From contig NC_134280.1 of the NCBI RefSeq assembly GCF_949628215.1, positions 50,618,621 through 50,682,620 of the forward strand: a stretch of DNA of 64,000 nucleotides, read 5' to 3'. The notes under the pieces are model-generated. The model saw nothing but the letters and a program-made list of their open reading frames with translations. It had not been told where the DNA came from and ran no database searches. The stretch comes from Phalacrocorax aristotelis (taxonomy: Eukaryota; Chordata; Aves; Suliformes; Phalacrocoracidae). Made by a program: the position numbers and the translations under genes. This document shows positions 1-13,790 of the stretch, piece by piece. The stretch's first letter is position 1. Each line of letters opens with the position of its first letter.

Positions 1-3000
1 TAAGATCATGGTGAGGGAAAATCTGAAACCCACCTGAACCTGAGACTTGCTCAGCAATCTCTGGATGCTTCTGGTTAAAAATGGGACGGTAAGAGGAATA
101 TGGGTGAGCATCCTTTTTTGGGTAGTGCAGAGACCAAGCCAAAGTCCTCATGGGATGGATACAGAGTCCAGTCCTGTCCTCGCTGCAGACCAGTAGCTTG
201 GGGGACAAAAACCACCTTCAGGCAATGAAAGCAATACATCGATGGGCTGCGCGGGGTCCCTGCTCATGGGTCTCCCAGGCAAGCTGTGGCCTTATCCTGA
301 TTGCCTTTAACGTTATCTCCATCTAAACCCCTGCTTTCAAAACTGCAGGGAAATTGCGTATTTTATGGTTAATGATTAAGACGTTCTTCTGGGAACCGTG
401 ACTTTGCTTGGAGGCACTGGCTTGTTCATTAACACACGTTTAAAACCAGATGTCAAGGACATTCTCCAGAAGGCACCTGTTTAGTGTGGTTTTGACCCAA
501 AACTATAAGTCCCTTTTTCTCTTAAGGAGGAATTTTTTCACTTCCCATGGAGGAGAATAGCAAGTTTGCAGACTGCATGCTGAGGGCTTTTTCTTCAAAA
601 GCCCACGATCTTTTGCATCACTTAGGAAAACGGCCACATTAGGGACAGGTTGGTACAACACAGGGCTCTGGAAGAGACTGGGATGGTGAGAGGGACCGTT
701 CCAGAAAAGTCAGCCCCAAGCACCCCTGATTTCCCATGCAAAAAGCCTTAAAAAAAAAAAAAAGAAAAAGGTACCATTTCCCCTTTAAATAACCTGGAGA
801 CTGGGATGAAAGAGCCTAATCTTAAGTAAACAGAGCAAAACTGTCACCTGAATTGGGCAACAAACTGTCTGGGGCACCAGAGAGGTAAGTAAAGGTCTTT
901 ATATATCTGGGAACATGAGGCTGCCTGGGATGCTGCTGGGGCTTGCATTTCCACTGCAAACTAGTTTAACCAGTGTCTGCATCACCAAGCCTCCTGAGCA
1001 ACAGGGGACTGTGAAGTGTGTGGCAGATGAGCTCTAGGCTGAGCTGAATCTCGGAGCTGGGTTCAGAGCAGGTCTAAAACATGCAGTTCGTTAGCAGAGA
1101 CTAACAGCTGTGTGATGGTAGGCACCAAGTATTTATACAGAGTAAAATGTATTTTACAAAAGGGTATTTTACAATTGGTGGTGATTTGGGCAGACTACTA
1201 GTTAGTCTGAATTTGGCATCTGGTCAGCTGGATTTTATTTTGCTTTGTGTTTTAGAAACTCCTTAGGCATGGAAGGGCTTTTGAAATATTTCTCCATTAT
1301 CCAAACGCTTCAGGAAGTCAATTTTTCTCCATTTTGATGCCGCCTTCTGAGGAGCATGTTTTCCAATTTCATTCCTGGTTAGGGGGAATGGTTGAAGCCT
1401 TTCTTCATGTTTTTAAAAACTGGGAGCTGTGGTGATAGGAAAGATCACCTGGTTTCATAAAATATTGTGAAGGGAAAAAAACTTCCAAAAAGAAGTCTGG
1501 CTCTGACCAGAAGAGAGCCAAAGCCATCACCTAATGGATTTCCTTGGCAGCCTGTGTGAAATTAGAGGGTGAATTTAGGACTAAACTTGGAGCAACATTG
1601 TCAAAATGGATGCTGGGAAAGTCAGAATGGAGTTAGAGACCAAGATCTCCTCTTCCCAGAGGGACTTTCCTAGGGAGGATTTGCTAGAAGGAGAAATCCA
1701 GAAGAAATGACATTGCTCTGTCTCCTTGAAGGCTTTCTGCTGCCCAGGCTCTGAACAGTTGCTGGACTGCTAAACAGCGGTACAAACACAGAACCACTGT
1801 GTGGTTTATTTTTTAATTTACAAACAAAGATTTATTCTAGTTGAAAAGTTTATGGTACTATTAAGCAAATGCTCTGGAATATGTCCCACTGGCTAGTCGG
1901 TCTCTGAGCCGCAGGGATTGGGTTTTTGGACTAGCTGCTCTCTCAGAGTATTTCACACTCTGGGGCTGGAGGGGTTTGCTTCCTGTCCACACCTGTTCAT
2001 ATAGCATGAACTCCGTGTACATGCAGGGTACGCTGCAAGCTGCACCAGCTGATTTCTCTCCAGGACTCTTCTCATCAATAACTCTTAAAACTTACTTAAA
2101 CGTATTTTTCCAGCTGTCAGTCTTGCTTAACTTAAAAAAAAAAAAAGGTGTTAGGTTGCTGCCCTTGGAGATAGGGCTCTGAGAGACATTTGCAGGCTTC
2201 GTTTGAGTGCGAATAAGAGAAACTCAACATGCATTAGGGCTGCTGAGCTGCTGGAGCAGGGGTGGGGGAGAGTGAATCCAGTGAGAGCCCTGTGTTCAGC
2301 AGTGTCTACTGTGTGTAGAAAAGGTGCAAGATAATCCATGGAGCTCTGTGCAAGTATCCCAAACAGGGCTTTCTCCTCCAGGAGAGGGCAAGAGAAGGGT
2401 TCATTCCCAAGGCTCTTTGGGCCATGGGCTGAGTGAATCAGTGTCTTTATTTCTCTTTAAAGAATGAATTGAAGTCTGTGCCTGGCTGGATCACTGGTAC
2501 CTGAAGGAGACCTCTCCCTGGAGTCTCACTTGGCTCGCTGTAACATTTCCTCCTTTTGCTTAAAGCACTTCTTCCTCTCCCAGCCTCATCCCCCACATAC
2601 ACACCTTGTTTCCAGCGTAGTTTTTCCTGCCACGTCATTATCCCTGTCGTGTCCACAGCGAGATATTGCTTGAGCCAGAAGTTGGATGGCATGTGCACTG
2701 AGGTCAGGAATTCCTCCCCTCCAGCCAGAGGATATGTTGTATTTGTTGTCTGACCTCCACCAAGCTCCCTGCAGCCAGAGAGTGCCAAGCAGAGGCGGCT
2801 GGAGGGGTGCCAGCAGTCACAGGGCACTGGGCTTCCCCTGCGTCAGCCGGAAAAGGAAGTTCCTGGGAGCGAGCACAAGATCCTTGCGCCTGCTGGGACT
2901 AAAAGCCAGGCTCAGCTCGCAGGGGGATGCTCAGGAGGCACGAGCAGATTCTCAGCAGGGAAAAGCAGAGCCTCAGCTCTAATCAGCTTTCACACTGGCA

Positions 3001-6000
3001 GGTATGCAGGGAGATGGGGCTACAGACAAAGCAAGGTGGGTCAAATACATTGCCTTTGGCCCCTGTACCTAATCCCAGAGGTGTAAGAAACTTAGACTTC
3101 TGTTTCTCCAAAGGATGCGGTTGCCTTTATCCCCCCTCCATTCTTCCAACCTCTTGTGTTTTTTTTTTTTAAAAAAACATTTTAACCCAGGATTGCAAAC
3201 ATTACACTACTACCAAGCAGCAACCTTCATCCTCTTATTTCTGCCACAGCCATATGATGGTTAGACAAGACAGCCTCCTAACAGGCTCCTAGGTGACAAA
3301 TGGCTTGTACGGAGTTCAGCTGCACTCCCACATGGAGTAAAGCCCCTGTCTGCAACAACTAAAACCAGGGCTCTGCATGTTTAAATTGTCTTCCTTCTTT
3401 TACAACAGGTTTTCTGTGTGATTTCAGTCAATGTGCTCTTCTCTCTTGCATGAGATAATATTCACCTCCCAGCTACTTTGCTGAAAAAGTTAAATCAGCC
3501 ATGAAGCCACTTAGATTCAGTGATGAGAGCTTGGAAAAGGAGACAAGCGGGATGTGGGAAGTGGATGCTCATCTAGAGCCAAGCAGACCTTGGAGGTTCA
3601 TGGGTCAGGCTGATGCTGCTGTTCTGCTCTCGCAGGGGACTGACTGCTTCTCCTTCGGATGGCTGTTGTCTTGGTGATGCTGTCATGGGCAAAAGCTGCC
3701 AGTGACACAGAGATGTCACCTGGTCCCCTGCTGGCTCCCTGCAGTTTATTTCTGTAAATACATATTTGCATTTTGTTTATGTGGGGTAAATACAGGGAGA
3801 GGAAGCACAATTTCTCACTGCTGGCTATTGGGACAACCCTCTTCTTTGCTTGCCTGGATGAGGGCCATGGGCTGCCACTGCCTGATGGAGCCGGATGAGG
3901 ATCGTATGGCAGTGGTGTGACATCAGACATCAGCGCACACTACTTCTGTCTTTGCAAGCACAGAAAAATCCTAAAATACACAAAGGCGCTCCCAGGGTGA
4001 TCATCTCCCAGTGTGGACTATGTGAGTGATGTATGGGGGTACGTGGCTGGGAGTGGGCAGGCACAGCCAGGGGTGCTTTCTGACACCCTGCTTTTAACCT
4101 CCTAATGGTTGTTATTGTTTAATCTTGCTCTGGGGCTCCAGTTTGGGTGGGAGGTGTTGCCCAGTATCAGGTCCTGCGTGCTGAAGGCAAGGTTTGGACA
4201 AGATCCTTGGGATTTCTGAAGGAGCAGGGCTCCATTGGTGCTTCTGGGGAGGGTTGGCAGGGCAGCAGATTCTTCTGTTGTCATGAACACTCCCAACAAG
4301 GGATTGTTCTTATCAGGACGGCTTTGGCTGTGCCGGATTAGGAAAAAATTACATGCTTGTTTTTTTCCAGAGAAGCTCTGGCTACTGGTTTTACTAGCAG
4401 CAGCCACTCGCATAAGGGAGGGGAGGAAGGAGGGGTACAGGCAGGTGGACTCTTTCACCTCACCAGCAAACACAGCTGCACCAGAGAATTGTCACGATGA
4501 TGCTCCATTGCTAGGATTAGCATCATCCTGAATCTGATTTTTCCAGTCAACAGCGAGGGAGAGGTGCCACACAGACCCAGCTCAGCCCTCCAGAGGTTTG
4601 AACTGCTCCTGAAGATGTCCACACCTGTGGGGGGGGAGCTGGGGGTCTGGAGGCAGACAAGCAGGGTGAGTCTCAGTATTTTTGGCTCCTTCCCATGACA
4701 GTCCATTACAAATTGGCACTTTGCAAGATCCCCACTCACTGCCCCAGCAGCTGCTACTGTCTGCAAGGATGCAGCTGCACAGGCCAGGAGGAGGGGATCC
4801 CAGGAGGGCCAGCTAGCGGGGGACAGGCAGGGAGTGCTGCTGCCAAGCTGGCTGCTACAGGCAGGGGAGGAAAGGCTCGTATTTGGGTGAGCTTTTGGGT
4901 GGCTTTTGCTCACCCAAAGGGCCCATGTGGGCTGCGAGAGGCACAGTCAGGAATGACTTTGGGGTCTTGGTGGGACAGCATAAGGCATCTGGCAAAGGGC
5001 CAGCAGTGTGGGGAGCACGGAAATGGCAGGGGAGATGCCCTGGCTTGATGCATGGCGCATGCTCGGGGCAGCTCCTTTTTGTCTCTTGCTTTCAACTGCG
5101 GAGACATGTCTGGGGAGTGGGACTTGCACTGCTTGAAGATTGGGCTGGCAGGGAAGGAGAGAGACAGGCATCCACTCTCTCCCTTGCTGCAGAAAGCAGG
5201 TGCTTAGAGAGGAGGAGGGAGGGAAGGGCAGACTTGGGAGGATCGCCAGGCACCAAAGCAGCTGGGAGCCCCTGGAGAGGAGACACATGGCATGTGCAAA
5301 CAGATTAACAAGCTGAGCTGCTCAGAGGTCACTCAGCCCTGCATATGTGTGCCCAGGGCTGGCTTCCAGCACCTCTGAAACGGTCTTTGCCTAGCCGGCA
5401 GCTGAAGGCAGGTGCTGTTCAATGTGGGTAAATTCATGATCATCTGAAATTTTGGTCCCACCAGCCAAGCCTTTGTTGCAGACTTTCCTGGCTGGGACCA
5501 AGACTTGGATGCCAGAGCTCTCAAAGCGTTCAGTGGCACAGCCTGCCTGCCTTCAGAGTCCTTCCTACCAGCTGAATGGCATAGCACTGGAAACTGGGCC
5601 ACTAAGAGACTTGAAACTAAATGCCGATCTTGTTGGGCCCTGAAATTAATCTCCAGAGCTGAATCTGAGATCTGCCATAGTCTGGGGAGGTCTAACATGT
5701 CTGGCTCTGACTGTAGGCCAAATGAGACCCGAGTACTTTGGTGTTCGGGTGTGCCTGAACTGGCTGTGTTGCTTCAAGTCCATTTACATGGTGTTTTGCT
5801 AGGGCTACCCAAACATTAATTAAAGAAGGTGCCTCCAGGCCTGTTCATAACAGAAAAGCAAAGCATGTGACACTTGCCGCGCAGGCATTACAGGAGCTGC
5901 GCACAGTGGGGAGGACGACATCCTGGTTCCCCTGCTGCCCCCTCCCACTCCACCATGCAATGTGAGTGAGCTGCAGCTCTGTGCCCGCAACCACATGCCT

Positions 6001-9000
6001 GATGTGGTTGTCCTCAGGTGCAAACTCCTCTGAGCTCAAGGAGAGGAATCCCCCTTCTTCAGCCTCTCCATCCCAGGCATGTGTAGGGGAGAGCTTGTCT
6101 TTGTTGCCGTGCGTGATGTCCATTGGGAGAAACACCAGTGATGCTGGGGGCTGCTGCTGGTCCCAGGCTGACTTGCACTGGGCCCGATTCTGTGCTGCAC
6201 TAAACCCTCCTGGCTCTAGCAAAGCAGCTGCACATTGATTTGTTGCAAATATGCCAGTACCTGCATGAGAGCCTGGCACTACCAAGCTGGGAGAGGAACT
6301 CAGAAGAGGAAGCACAAACCCTGGAATAAACAAGGAATAATCCCAGGTAGTCAGGTCCGCTCACTGAAGGCACCTACATCAAATGCAAGAGCCTCCTCGT
6401 TTCTCTTCTGCCTGGTGCCGCCTTCGGGCTGTTCCCAGTCACTGCGTGCTTCCTAGCGCTCTCCAGTGAATCATGGGAACTTTTTCTGCTACTTCAGTAG
6501 GGCATTCTGCTTTTTAATCCCAAGACCACCATCGTCTGTAGTTACTACAGATAGGCAGGAGAAGCTGTGCAAGGACTTGAATCTGCAGTTAACTTTCAGA
6601 GCTACCCCAGGCACACCCAAACCAGTCAAATATGGCCAAGAACCACGACAATCAATTGCACGGAAATTCATCTCCAGTTCATATTAATAGCTCCAAACCT
6701 AAAGTTGCTAGAGGCTAATTAGAGAAGCTTTGAGAGTTTGAGGAGTAAAATTATCTTAATAGTTTAACTGTATAAGCACGCTGACTCATTGTATCGAGGG
6801 TGGAATAACTGTCTCCAGTGCAGAGTGTTCACCTGTAAGGCCAAGGCTGGTTCCTTCTCTGCATATTTGTCTTGAGATGGAAAAATCTGCATGAGCAGGA
6901 AATGAAGGATATGGCTCTGTGGTTTGATAGCAATATTTTTCTAGTAGGATTTGCAGAGCTATTTTCCCACCTGTCTGTACTCCTGTACATATTTATTTAT
7001 TAAAATATTTGGTACTTATTTATTAATAGATTTTATAATATATATGTTTATATATAAAAACTATGTATTTATTTATAAGCCACCTTTCTCTTCCTCAGCT
7101 TGGCATTGCTTGGCTCCATCTGCAGTCAGACCTGTTGCCCATGCAGTCTCACGGGAAGGCAGCACAGCAAAAAGCCTGATCGACTTCAAGTGAAATTGAA
7201 TACACAGTGTTAGGGAGAGGAAAATTGCCCACTGTAGAAGACATGAGTGAGAGGCACATCCCCAAAGAGGCCATAGGAGGCCTCTACCCTAGACGCAGTA
7301 GCAGTCAGGGCAACAGGCGTCCTGCATCAGGAAAGGGCTGTTGCTGCTGCTGTGGCTGGACAACTTCAGAGATCAAAGCCTAGAAGGGCTGAAGATGGTC
7401 AAGAATGAAAGGAAGAAGACCCCAAAACCAACCAAACCATGCTTGGCCTCTGCAAGGAGGGGAAGACAGAGGATGGCAAAAACAGTGACTCCTTTCTGTT
7501 ATCTCCTTGCCGCTCTGCAGTGCTGTTTACCTGAAGAACTTCCACCACCCAGGAGCCACCATCCTGCCCACCTCCTGCAAGCACTGCCGAGTTGTCATCC
7601 ACTCCCACTGCCCTGCCTGAGCTTTGCACCTCAGACAGTTGAATGCTGGCCTCTCTGGGACACCTCAGCCCAACTTGAACATCACCTGCAGTACATCGCA
7701 GCCTTCCTCCAGCCTTCTTCCTCCAAGCTTCATCCTTCCTGCCTTCACAGGACCAGGGACTCAGGTCTATGTTGCAATCCAAGACATTTTGTAGGGCAAG
7801 CAAACACAAGAGGAGCTGTGCAAAAGTGTGTATAGCTGCAGAAGCACCCATTTCACCACCAGCACCTCCTCCTCCCTACCCTTTTCTGCTGGCCTCCTTT
7901 CACTTACTTCCCACACTAACATAAGCCTTTGTGACTTACACCACTTTTTCTTTTTTGGTTGTACTTTACAGAAAACCCATTCACGCATTTAACAGATTTC
8001 TCAGAAGGTAAGACCTTACATATCTTGTGGCAAGGGGGCAGGATTTTTAAGCAGTGCCACTAAGAAAAAACATGAAAAAAGGAAAACTGGAGTTCCAACC
8101 CACACCTGCCTGCAGATGAGGCAGAGGATGGCTCTTATGTGACAGAATTTGCCACTTTGAAAGCCTGGGAAATCAGTCAGAAAACACATTGGGAGTATAG
8201 GAAATGGCAGATGGGCCTCTCTTATCAGACCAGGACAGGGAGACAGGTGAAAGGAAATTTTAAGCTGTGAAAAATCTGGGGGTTTTTAACTTCTTTTCCC
8301 CTATGACATTCAATGAGCACGCCCCAGGAATTCCCAAAGGCCAGAATACATCAAGATTCAGAAAAAGACTAAATGGATATGAACGGCAAGAATATACAGA
8401 TTCCTTAGAATTAATAGCAGCAAAAATGTCAGCAAGTTTATTAAACTCCCTGCTTCAGGGTGCAGAAAACACTTGAGTTGTTAGACCCAGCTGGAGTGGG
8501 GAAGAGGAGGGTGGTGAGGCAGCCCCAGCCCTTTCCAGTCTCCATCAGAGATTCCTGTGGCAGAAGGATGATGTGAGGTGGGCAGACATCTGATGTATCT
8601 CGCTTCAGTGTTCTCTGTGTTGGGACATGGAGCCAGGGCAGAGCCCTGCAGCAATGGTCACCTTGGCAGTACTGCCGGGTGCTTGCCCTTCCAGCACAGC
8701 AGCACCCTCTGGGGTGCAAGGAGCAGCATCCTTCCCCAGAGGGAGATATGTCTTCCCAAGCAGCACAAGGAGTTGCCTCTGCATGAAGGTCAGAGATGAC
8801 ACATCACCCTCGTGCCCACAGTGTGGAGAGAGTTGTCCATGTTCAGTTTTGGGTTGCTGGATTGCCAGTGAAAGTCTCTGGCTGGTGTCTTGGAGTAGAT
8901 GGGTGGCACTTTCCCATTAGTGACCTGTCCTGTGCAAGTACAGTGGTGCTCACACCAAGGCAGTTATACCCCAATAGCCCCAGGGCCTGTTTTCACTCTT

Positions 9001-9544
9001 TCTGTAACAAACTTGGAAGTCCTAATAAGCCAAGCCTGGGAGGCTACTAGGAAAAAATGGTGATGGCTTTCTGAGGTGCTGGAGAGGATCTCAATATAAA
9101 TTCAAGCTGCCAGCTACATTTCTCATTTGAGCTTAGAGAAAACAATGAACCTTTTAGTGCTTTGCTCTCTTATAAATAAGGTCATTGACTCTTCCTTCCC
9201 ATCCCCTTTTCCTCTTGTCTGGTCATAGTGAGCACTTCAGGGCAGACTCTATTTCTTTCTGCATGTACAAACCTTCTCCAGCTCGAGGTGCTGCTGAAAC
9301 CCTGCTGCTATTGTAAAGATGGCATGGGATCAGCAAAGCTAAAAAAGCCTTTCCCTACCAGGAGCAGCAGCAAGGAGTGGGAGAAAGCCAAAAGATTGTT
9401 ACCTCCGTTCATGTCTTAGGGAACAAGAAGTAATTTTTTTAGATATCTATTTTAGATATACCCACTGTGAGTGCTGCCTTGTTCGTCTTCATGAAAGAAA
9501 ACCCTGGCCAGATTCACATGCAACTGCTGCAGAAGACCTCCCCT
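1..9544. other. No recognisable gene
   Basis: Ordinary mixed-composition sequence with A-runs (742-757, 2127-2144), an AT-rich patch near 6990-7070 and short open frames that overlap each other on both strands without splice or domain support. A TTTATT at 8438-8443 could be a minus-strand AATAAA for the decayed synaptotagmin. Confidence 0.6.
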
Positions 9545-9843
9545 CTAAACGAGCAGAGGATGCCATTTAGCTATGGATTGCTGGATGGACTTTATCATGA
9601 GGTCCCTGTGGTCAGCTGCTTCGCTCGCTCTGCTCTTCCCCAGGGGGGCGAGTCCAATGAGATGCCTGGGGACTCAGTCCACTTCATAAATGGAGACCAG
9701 GACTGTACAGTCCCATGCTGGAGGCTCAGGCATGTGGAAGAGGAAAGTCTCATTGATGATTAGCAGTGTGTGGGTCAGTGGCCTGGACTTCTGGTGCTGA
9801 TTGCTGTGGCATCTGCAGGGAACATCTATCCTTGAGTATACAT
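9545..9843 (-). pseudogene. Synaptotagmin-like exon: rest of C2B with WHPL end, internal TGA
   Basis: Acceptor CTCTTCCCCGTCCCAG, open to TAG at 9547-9545 apart from one TGA at 9676-9674. The order VYSRIDV, QHQKSRPLTH, INETFLFHMPE, TVLVSIYEVD, stop, VPRHLIGLAPLG, then SIAKWHPLLV follows the C2B strands in turn. The frame is the same on both sides of the TGA, and family members have Arg there (YDRV), so CGA to TGA deamination is the simple explanation. The WHxL end is a known synaptotagmin signature. Confidence 0.75.
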
Positions 9844-12746
9844 CTGGGACGGGGAAGAGAAAGGAGAAGTGAAACATTGGGGTAGCTATTTCTGTCCCAG
9901 AGCTGGGCATTTCAAATATAGTCATAATGTTGCATAAGGTAGTCATGCTGGGAAAGGGCTGTGTGTTGATTACAGCTAAATATTGCAACTGTTCAGGCTT
10001 GATCCCACATTTCTCAAAGCTAGTAACAAAGCTTGTGTTGGCTTCAGTACTGCTGGAACTCAGACCACTTGGCCAAGGCATTAGCTTCTTGGTCGCTAGT
10101 AGGACCTAGTAGGACCTCACCATCCTATAATAGTAGAGCATGATTTAACAAGAACTACCTCAGTATAGTCTCTGTAGTTGTGGAACAAGCTCTGAAGTTA
10201 GTAGAAACAAGGTGATGGAGGAAAGGATTTACTCCTCTTAGACCTGTAAGTGCTTATGCTAAATCCACCACCTGCAGCAAAGCTCAGAAACACCAGAGAG
10301 GAGCCTTTGCAATTACTTTGCCTGTATTTAGCAAAACAGAAAACAGTAGCTTTAGAGGTACAGACGAGAAGATATTTTGAGCATTTAAGGCTGTGGGAAG
10401 AGTTCAGCCCAGGAGAGACCAGCTCAAGAATTCAAAGTCTGCTGTGCTTCTCCCAGTCCCAAGGGGAAACCTTGGACATACGATTAAGAGGGGGAGAAGG
10501 ATGTAAAGTGAGGAAAGTGAAAGGGCTGTCTACCTTCTCACTGCTTACATGCTGAGAACTACAGAAGGAAAATTGCTGGATCTTCCTGTCCCTCCATTCC
10601 TTGAACTAGCTGGATGGTGCAGGGAAGAAACCCACATAAGACAAGGGCCCAACATCTGAAATGTTGTTGGTTTGTGCATCAAATGTTGGGTTACTGGGGA
10701 AAAAGATGGCTCTACCTCAGCCTTGTCAGGGTAAGGAGCTGCCTACAGCTTATCTGCAATGCAGAGCATCTCTAAGGCTGCTCTCAAGCGTTGATGGCCT
10801 AAGGGCCATCTCGTCAGTGTAGATTGAAGGATGATAGTGAAGCTCTCCTTACATTCCCAAGGAGCACTGTAGCATCTCTGCACTGCCCCCACCCCAGGGC
10901 ATCCTCAAGAGGAAAAGCAAATTGGCACTATACTGAAAGGCAACAGGACTGTGATGAAGTTTGGTCTTCAGGTCTCTGCAGAGCAGAGAAAAGGCATTAA
11001 AGTCCTGTGATACAGGGAAGAGGAGTGGAAGGCATTGTCTGAGAGAAGTAGGTGGGTGTTTCATTAGTGCAATGAGCCAACAAATCACAAGGTCAACCGA
11101 GGGAAGGTGGTTCTTAGAACTGTAGTTTGGTGTGGAAGTCCCTGCCGCAGGGCACTGTGGATGCTAAAGGTTAGCATGGGCTCAAGGGGAGACTGAAGCA
11201 GTGCAGGAAGGAGATTGAGGATTTCTAAATAGACAGAAGCCAACCCTAGCTCAAGAAGTCTCTAAGCCACGAACCGGAAGAGGCAGGGGGAGTACAGAGG
11301 GGGAGTATCAGTTATGCCTGTCTTCTTTCCATAGTACTTTGTCCTCTGTCAGAGACAGACACTAGGCTAGAAAGACTTGTGGTCTGATTCAGCAGCACTT
11401 GCTGGGGTACAATGGGAATGCAAGGGACCTTTCCCTCTAACACCTCCCCATCCCTCTGGGTGTAAGATAAAGGTAGCAGGCAGCAGAGCAGACTGGAGCA
11501 GCAACAGCAGCAGATATAAAATCCTCACTCTTATCTGCAGTGCTATGAGGGGATGTAGTTTTTGCCTTGAGTAGCCCGACCTCTATCCTCTGAGAGATGG
11601 GAAGGCACTTTAGTGACACAAGCACTTCTCCCACAATGTCTTGTGAAAGGCATACGGGCATGTGGTGAGCAGGCATCCAGTGCAATGACCTCTGCAGCCA
11701 TCAAGGCCAAACATCAGCCTCCTGCAGTTCATGAGTGTGCTCTTGGGACCTCAGCAACAAAGACTGCAGGGCCACCACAGCATGCTGGCCATATCTTGCT
11801 GCTCAGTATTTTTCCCGAGACTGAATTTTAGCTTTTTAACAATTGCCAGCATCTGCGCTCTATTTGTTTGGTGTGGCAGTTTCCCTTTCTTCTAGGGAGG
11901 AATGGAAGAGTCCCTGTTCTCCTGTGTCTGGATAACCTGGATACAAGGGTGTCTTCTGATTTTTGAGTCCAGTGAAACATGACTGCATGAGGTAGTGCAG
12001 TACAGAATACATCCAAAAGCATTTGTGCTAATTTTACAGTACTAAACTACTAATTCTTATGGCATCATGGTATTTTTACCCAGAGGCCCACAGGAAGTCC
12101 CACAGGCTGTACACTTTGCCAAGTTAATGTTTGCATACTATGAGAACTAGGTCTGGAATTAAATTCGTGTTGGTCACATTTTACACCAAATTCCCATGTA
12201 TAAGGAACGAATAGATGTTTCTTACAGTTAATTGTTGAGGTTGCTGGACTTGAGATGCCACTTGTTCTCTGTTATAAAATACACTAATGTTGTTAGCAAC
12301 CACTTATAATACACCTCTAATATTTTTAAATTGCTATTAATTCCTTATTGGAATACATCACCTGTCTTCATTTTGGGCCACCAGTCTCTTTAAACAAACC
12401 AAATGGCCACCACTATAATGCAGAGTGAACTCTTGTCTCTGTGGGTGGAGAAGGGAGAAGGTGCTGCAACATAAGCTTGTCATCAATATGCCTTCATCTT
12501 TCCCTGGAGATCTCACCTTTAACATGCAATTTCAAACTCCATCCTTGTAGAGCCCTGACTTCCTGCAGATTCTACCCGAGAAGCGTACTGGGAGCAGAAG
12601 GGATCTGCTGCCATGAATATCACACAGGTGGCCCCCAAGGTTGCAGGGCGAGGATTTTTCATTAATAAAATGAAGGCTGTATTGACATGCAACCTCCTGG
12701 CCACTGTGTGGGCACACAGGGCAAGGCCATGTGATAGAGTATTCAC

Positions 12747-12864
12747 CTTTGTAGTCTTCTGTACCACTTCACAGAAAACGAAGCTATGGGAGGCCTTTGG
12801 CTTGCATAGGGTGACCCTGACTTCCCCGTGCAGTGTTTCTGGAATATTTGTCAAACCATTGAAC
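12747..12864 (-). pseudogene. Synaptotagmin-like exon: C2A-C2B junction and C2B strands 1-2
   Basis: 118 bp with acceptor TCTCCCACAG and donor AAAG/GTGAAT. It codes FNGLTNIPETL, then HGEVRVTLCKPKASHSFVF, in the place where synaptotagmins have GELxxSLxYxPxxxRLTV. It enters in phase 2 and leaves in phase 0, while the next exon expects phase 1, so a micro-exon or another lesion lies between them. Confidence 0.6.
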
Positions 12865-13629
12865 CTGTGGGAGAGAGGGAAAAAACATGTCCGTGGGGGT
12901 GAGGTGGAGGATGGAGCTGTGCCACAAGTGCCTCTACATGGACCATACCTCAACCTCATTCAAGGGAAGATACCTACATTTAAGGCCTGTTTTCATGTTT
13001 CCATTCTGACCCATGGGCTTTTGAGGGAGTCAGGATTGGGCTGTCATGATAGCAAAGAAGGTCCATGCCAAGGAGTAAAATTCAGATGCTTTCTTTCAGT
13101 GGTATCACCTGAAAAAACTCTCTGCTGTGCTTCCACCTCTGCTAACACCCTACTGCTCTTGGACATCTGCTTGCTGGAACATCAAGCAGCATTACCTTGC
13201 CCTGTCCCCTTTCTCAGACCAGCTGGAACAGGATGTGTGAAGGCCATAGCCCCTCTCATCTTACTGAGTCCTGCCTTTCCTCCATGCAAGGTTTGCTTGC
13301 TGCCGGGGCTGGCCAGAGGAGAGGGCAGGTGCTGGAATCCCCTTGCACAAGGCCATGTCCTCTGCCAGCTGCCCACACTTGCTTCATGGCAGCTTGGGGC
13401 CATCACTGCATGTGCTCACACATGGCTTCAGTCCCCTCTTTGTGTCCCTCCTCCACAGCTGTTTCTCCAGCATGTGGCTCCCCAACATGCAGCCATTTCC
13501 CACATCTAGCCTGAGCTCCCTGGCTTTGCTGCTTGCTACCACAGGAAAACTTAATAGCCGTATCAAAGGGGCTTTGAAGTAATGTGCAACAGGACACTTG
13601 TCAAGGAACGTGAAATCTGTAGCAGCACA

Positions 13630-13790
13630 TGGGAATCACCATTCAGGTTCAGACCTACAAGCCATCTAGTCCACTGATGTCTTCCGAAATAGCAATTACT
13701 GGCTGCTCCTGAGAGAGACCGAAACCTGCCAGAGACCACTAAAGAATTACATGCCCCTGGCAAAGCCATCTGTCCCTGTTTGATTACACC
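13630..13790. repeat. Probable ancient interspersed repeat fragment
   Basis: The words ATTCAGGTTCAGACCTACAA and GCCATCTAGTCCACTGATGTC, followed by ACTGGCTGCTCCTGAGAGA, resemble an old sauropsid CR1-type repeat I recall (CCATCTAGCCCAGTATCCTG ... CAGTGGCC). It lies inside an intron of the decayed synaptotagmin. Family and orientation are uncertain. Confidence 0.4.

Noticed and set aside
5845-6333. 162-codon minus-strand open frame
   Set aside because: An opposing plus-strand frame is also open. No domain or splice context is present, and it is consistent with chance in GC-balanced sequence.
9900-10081. Minus-strand frame upstream of the last C2B exon (FEKCGIKPEQLQYLAVINTQ) as an extra exon
   Set aside because: It is contiguous with the exon only because the intron happens to be open. 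A strong polypyrimidine acceptor at 9844-9845 marks the true exon start, and the upstream part has no C2 features.
12613-13509. 298-codon plus-strand open frame
   Set aside because: No domain, signal or family resemblance. It runs antisense across the C2B exon of the synaptotagmin remnant, whose minus-strand reading has splice sites and family motifs.
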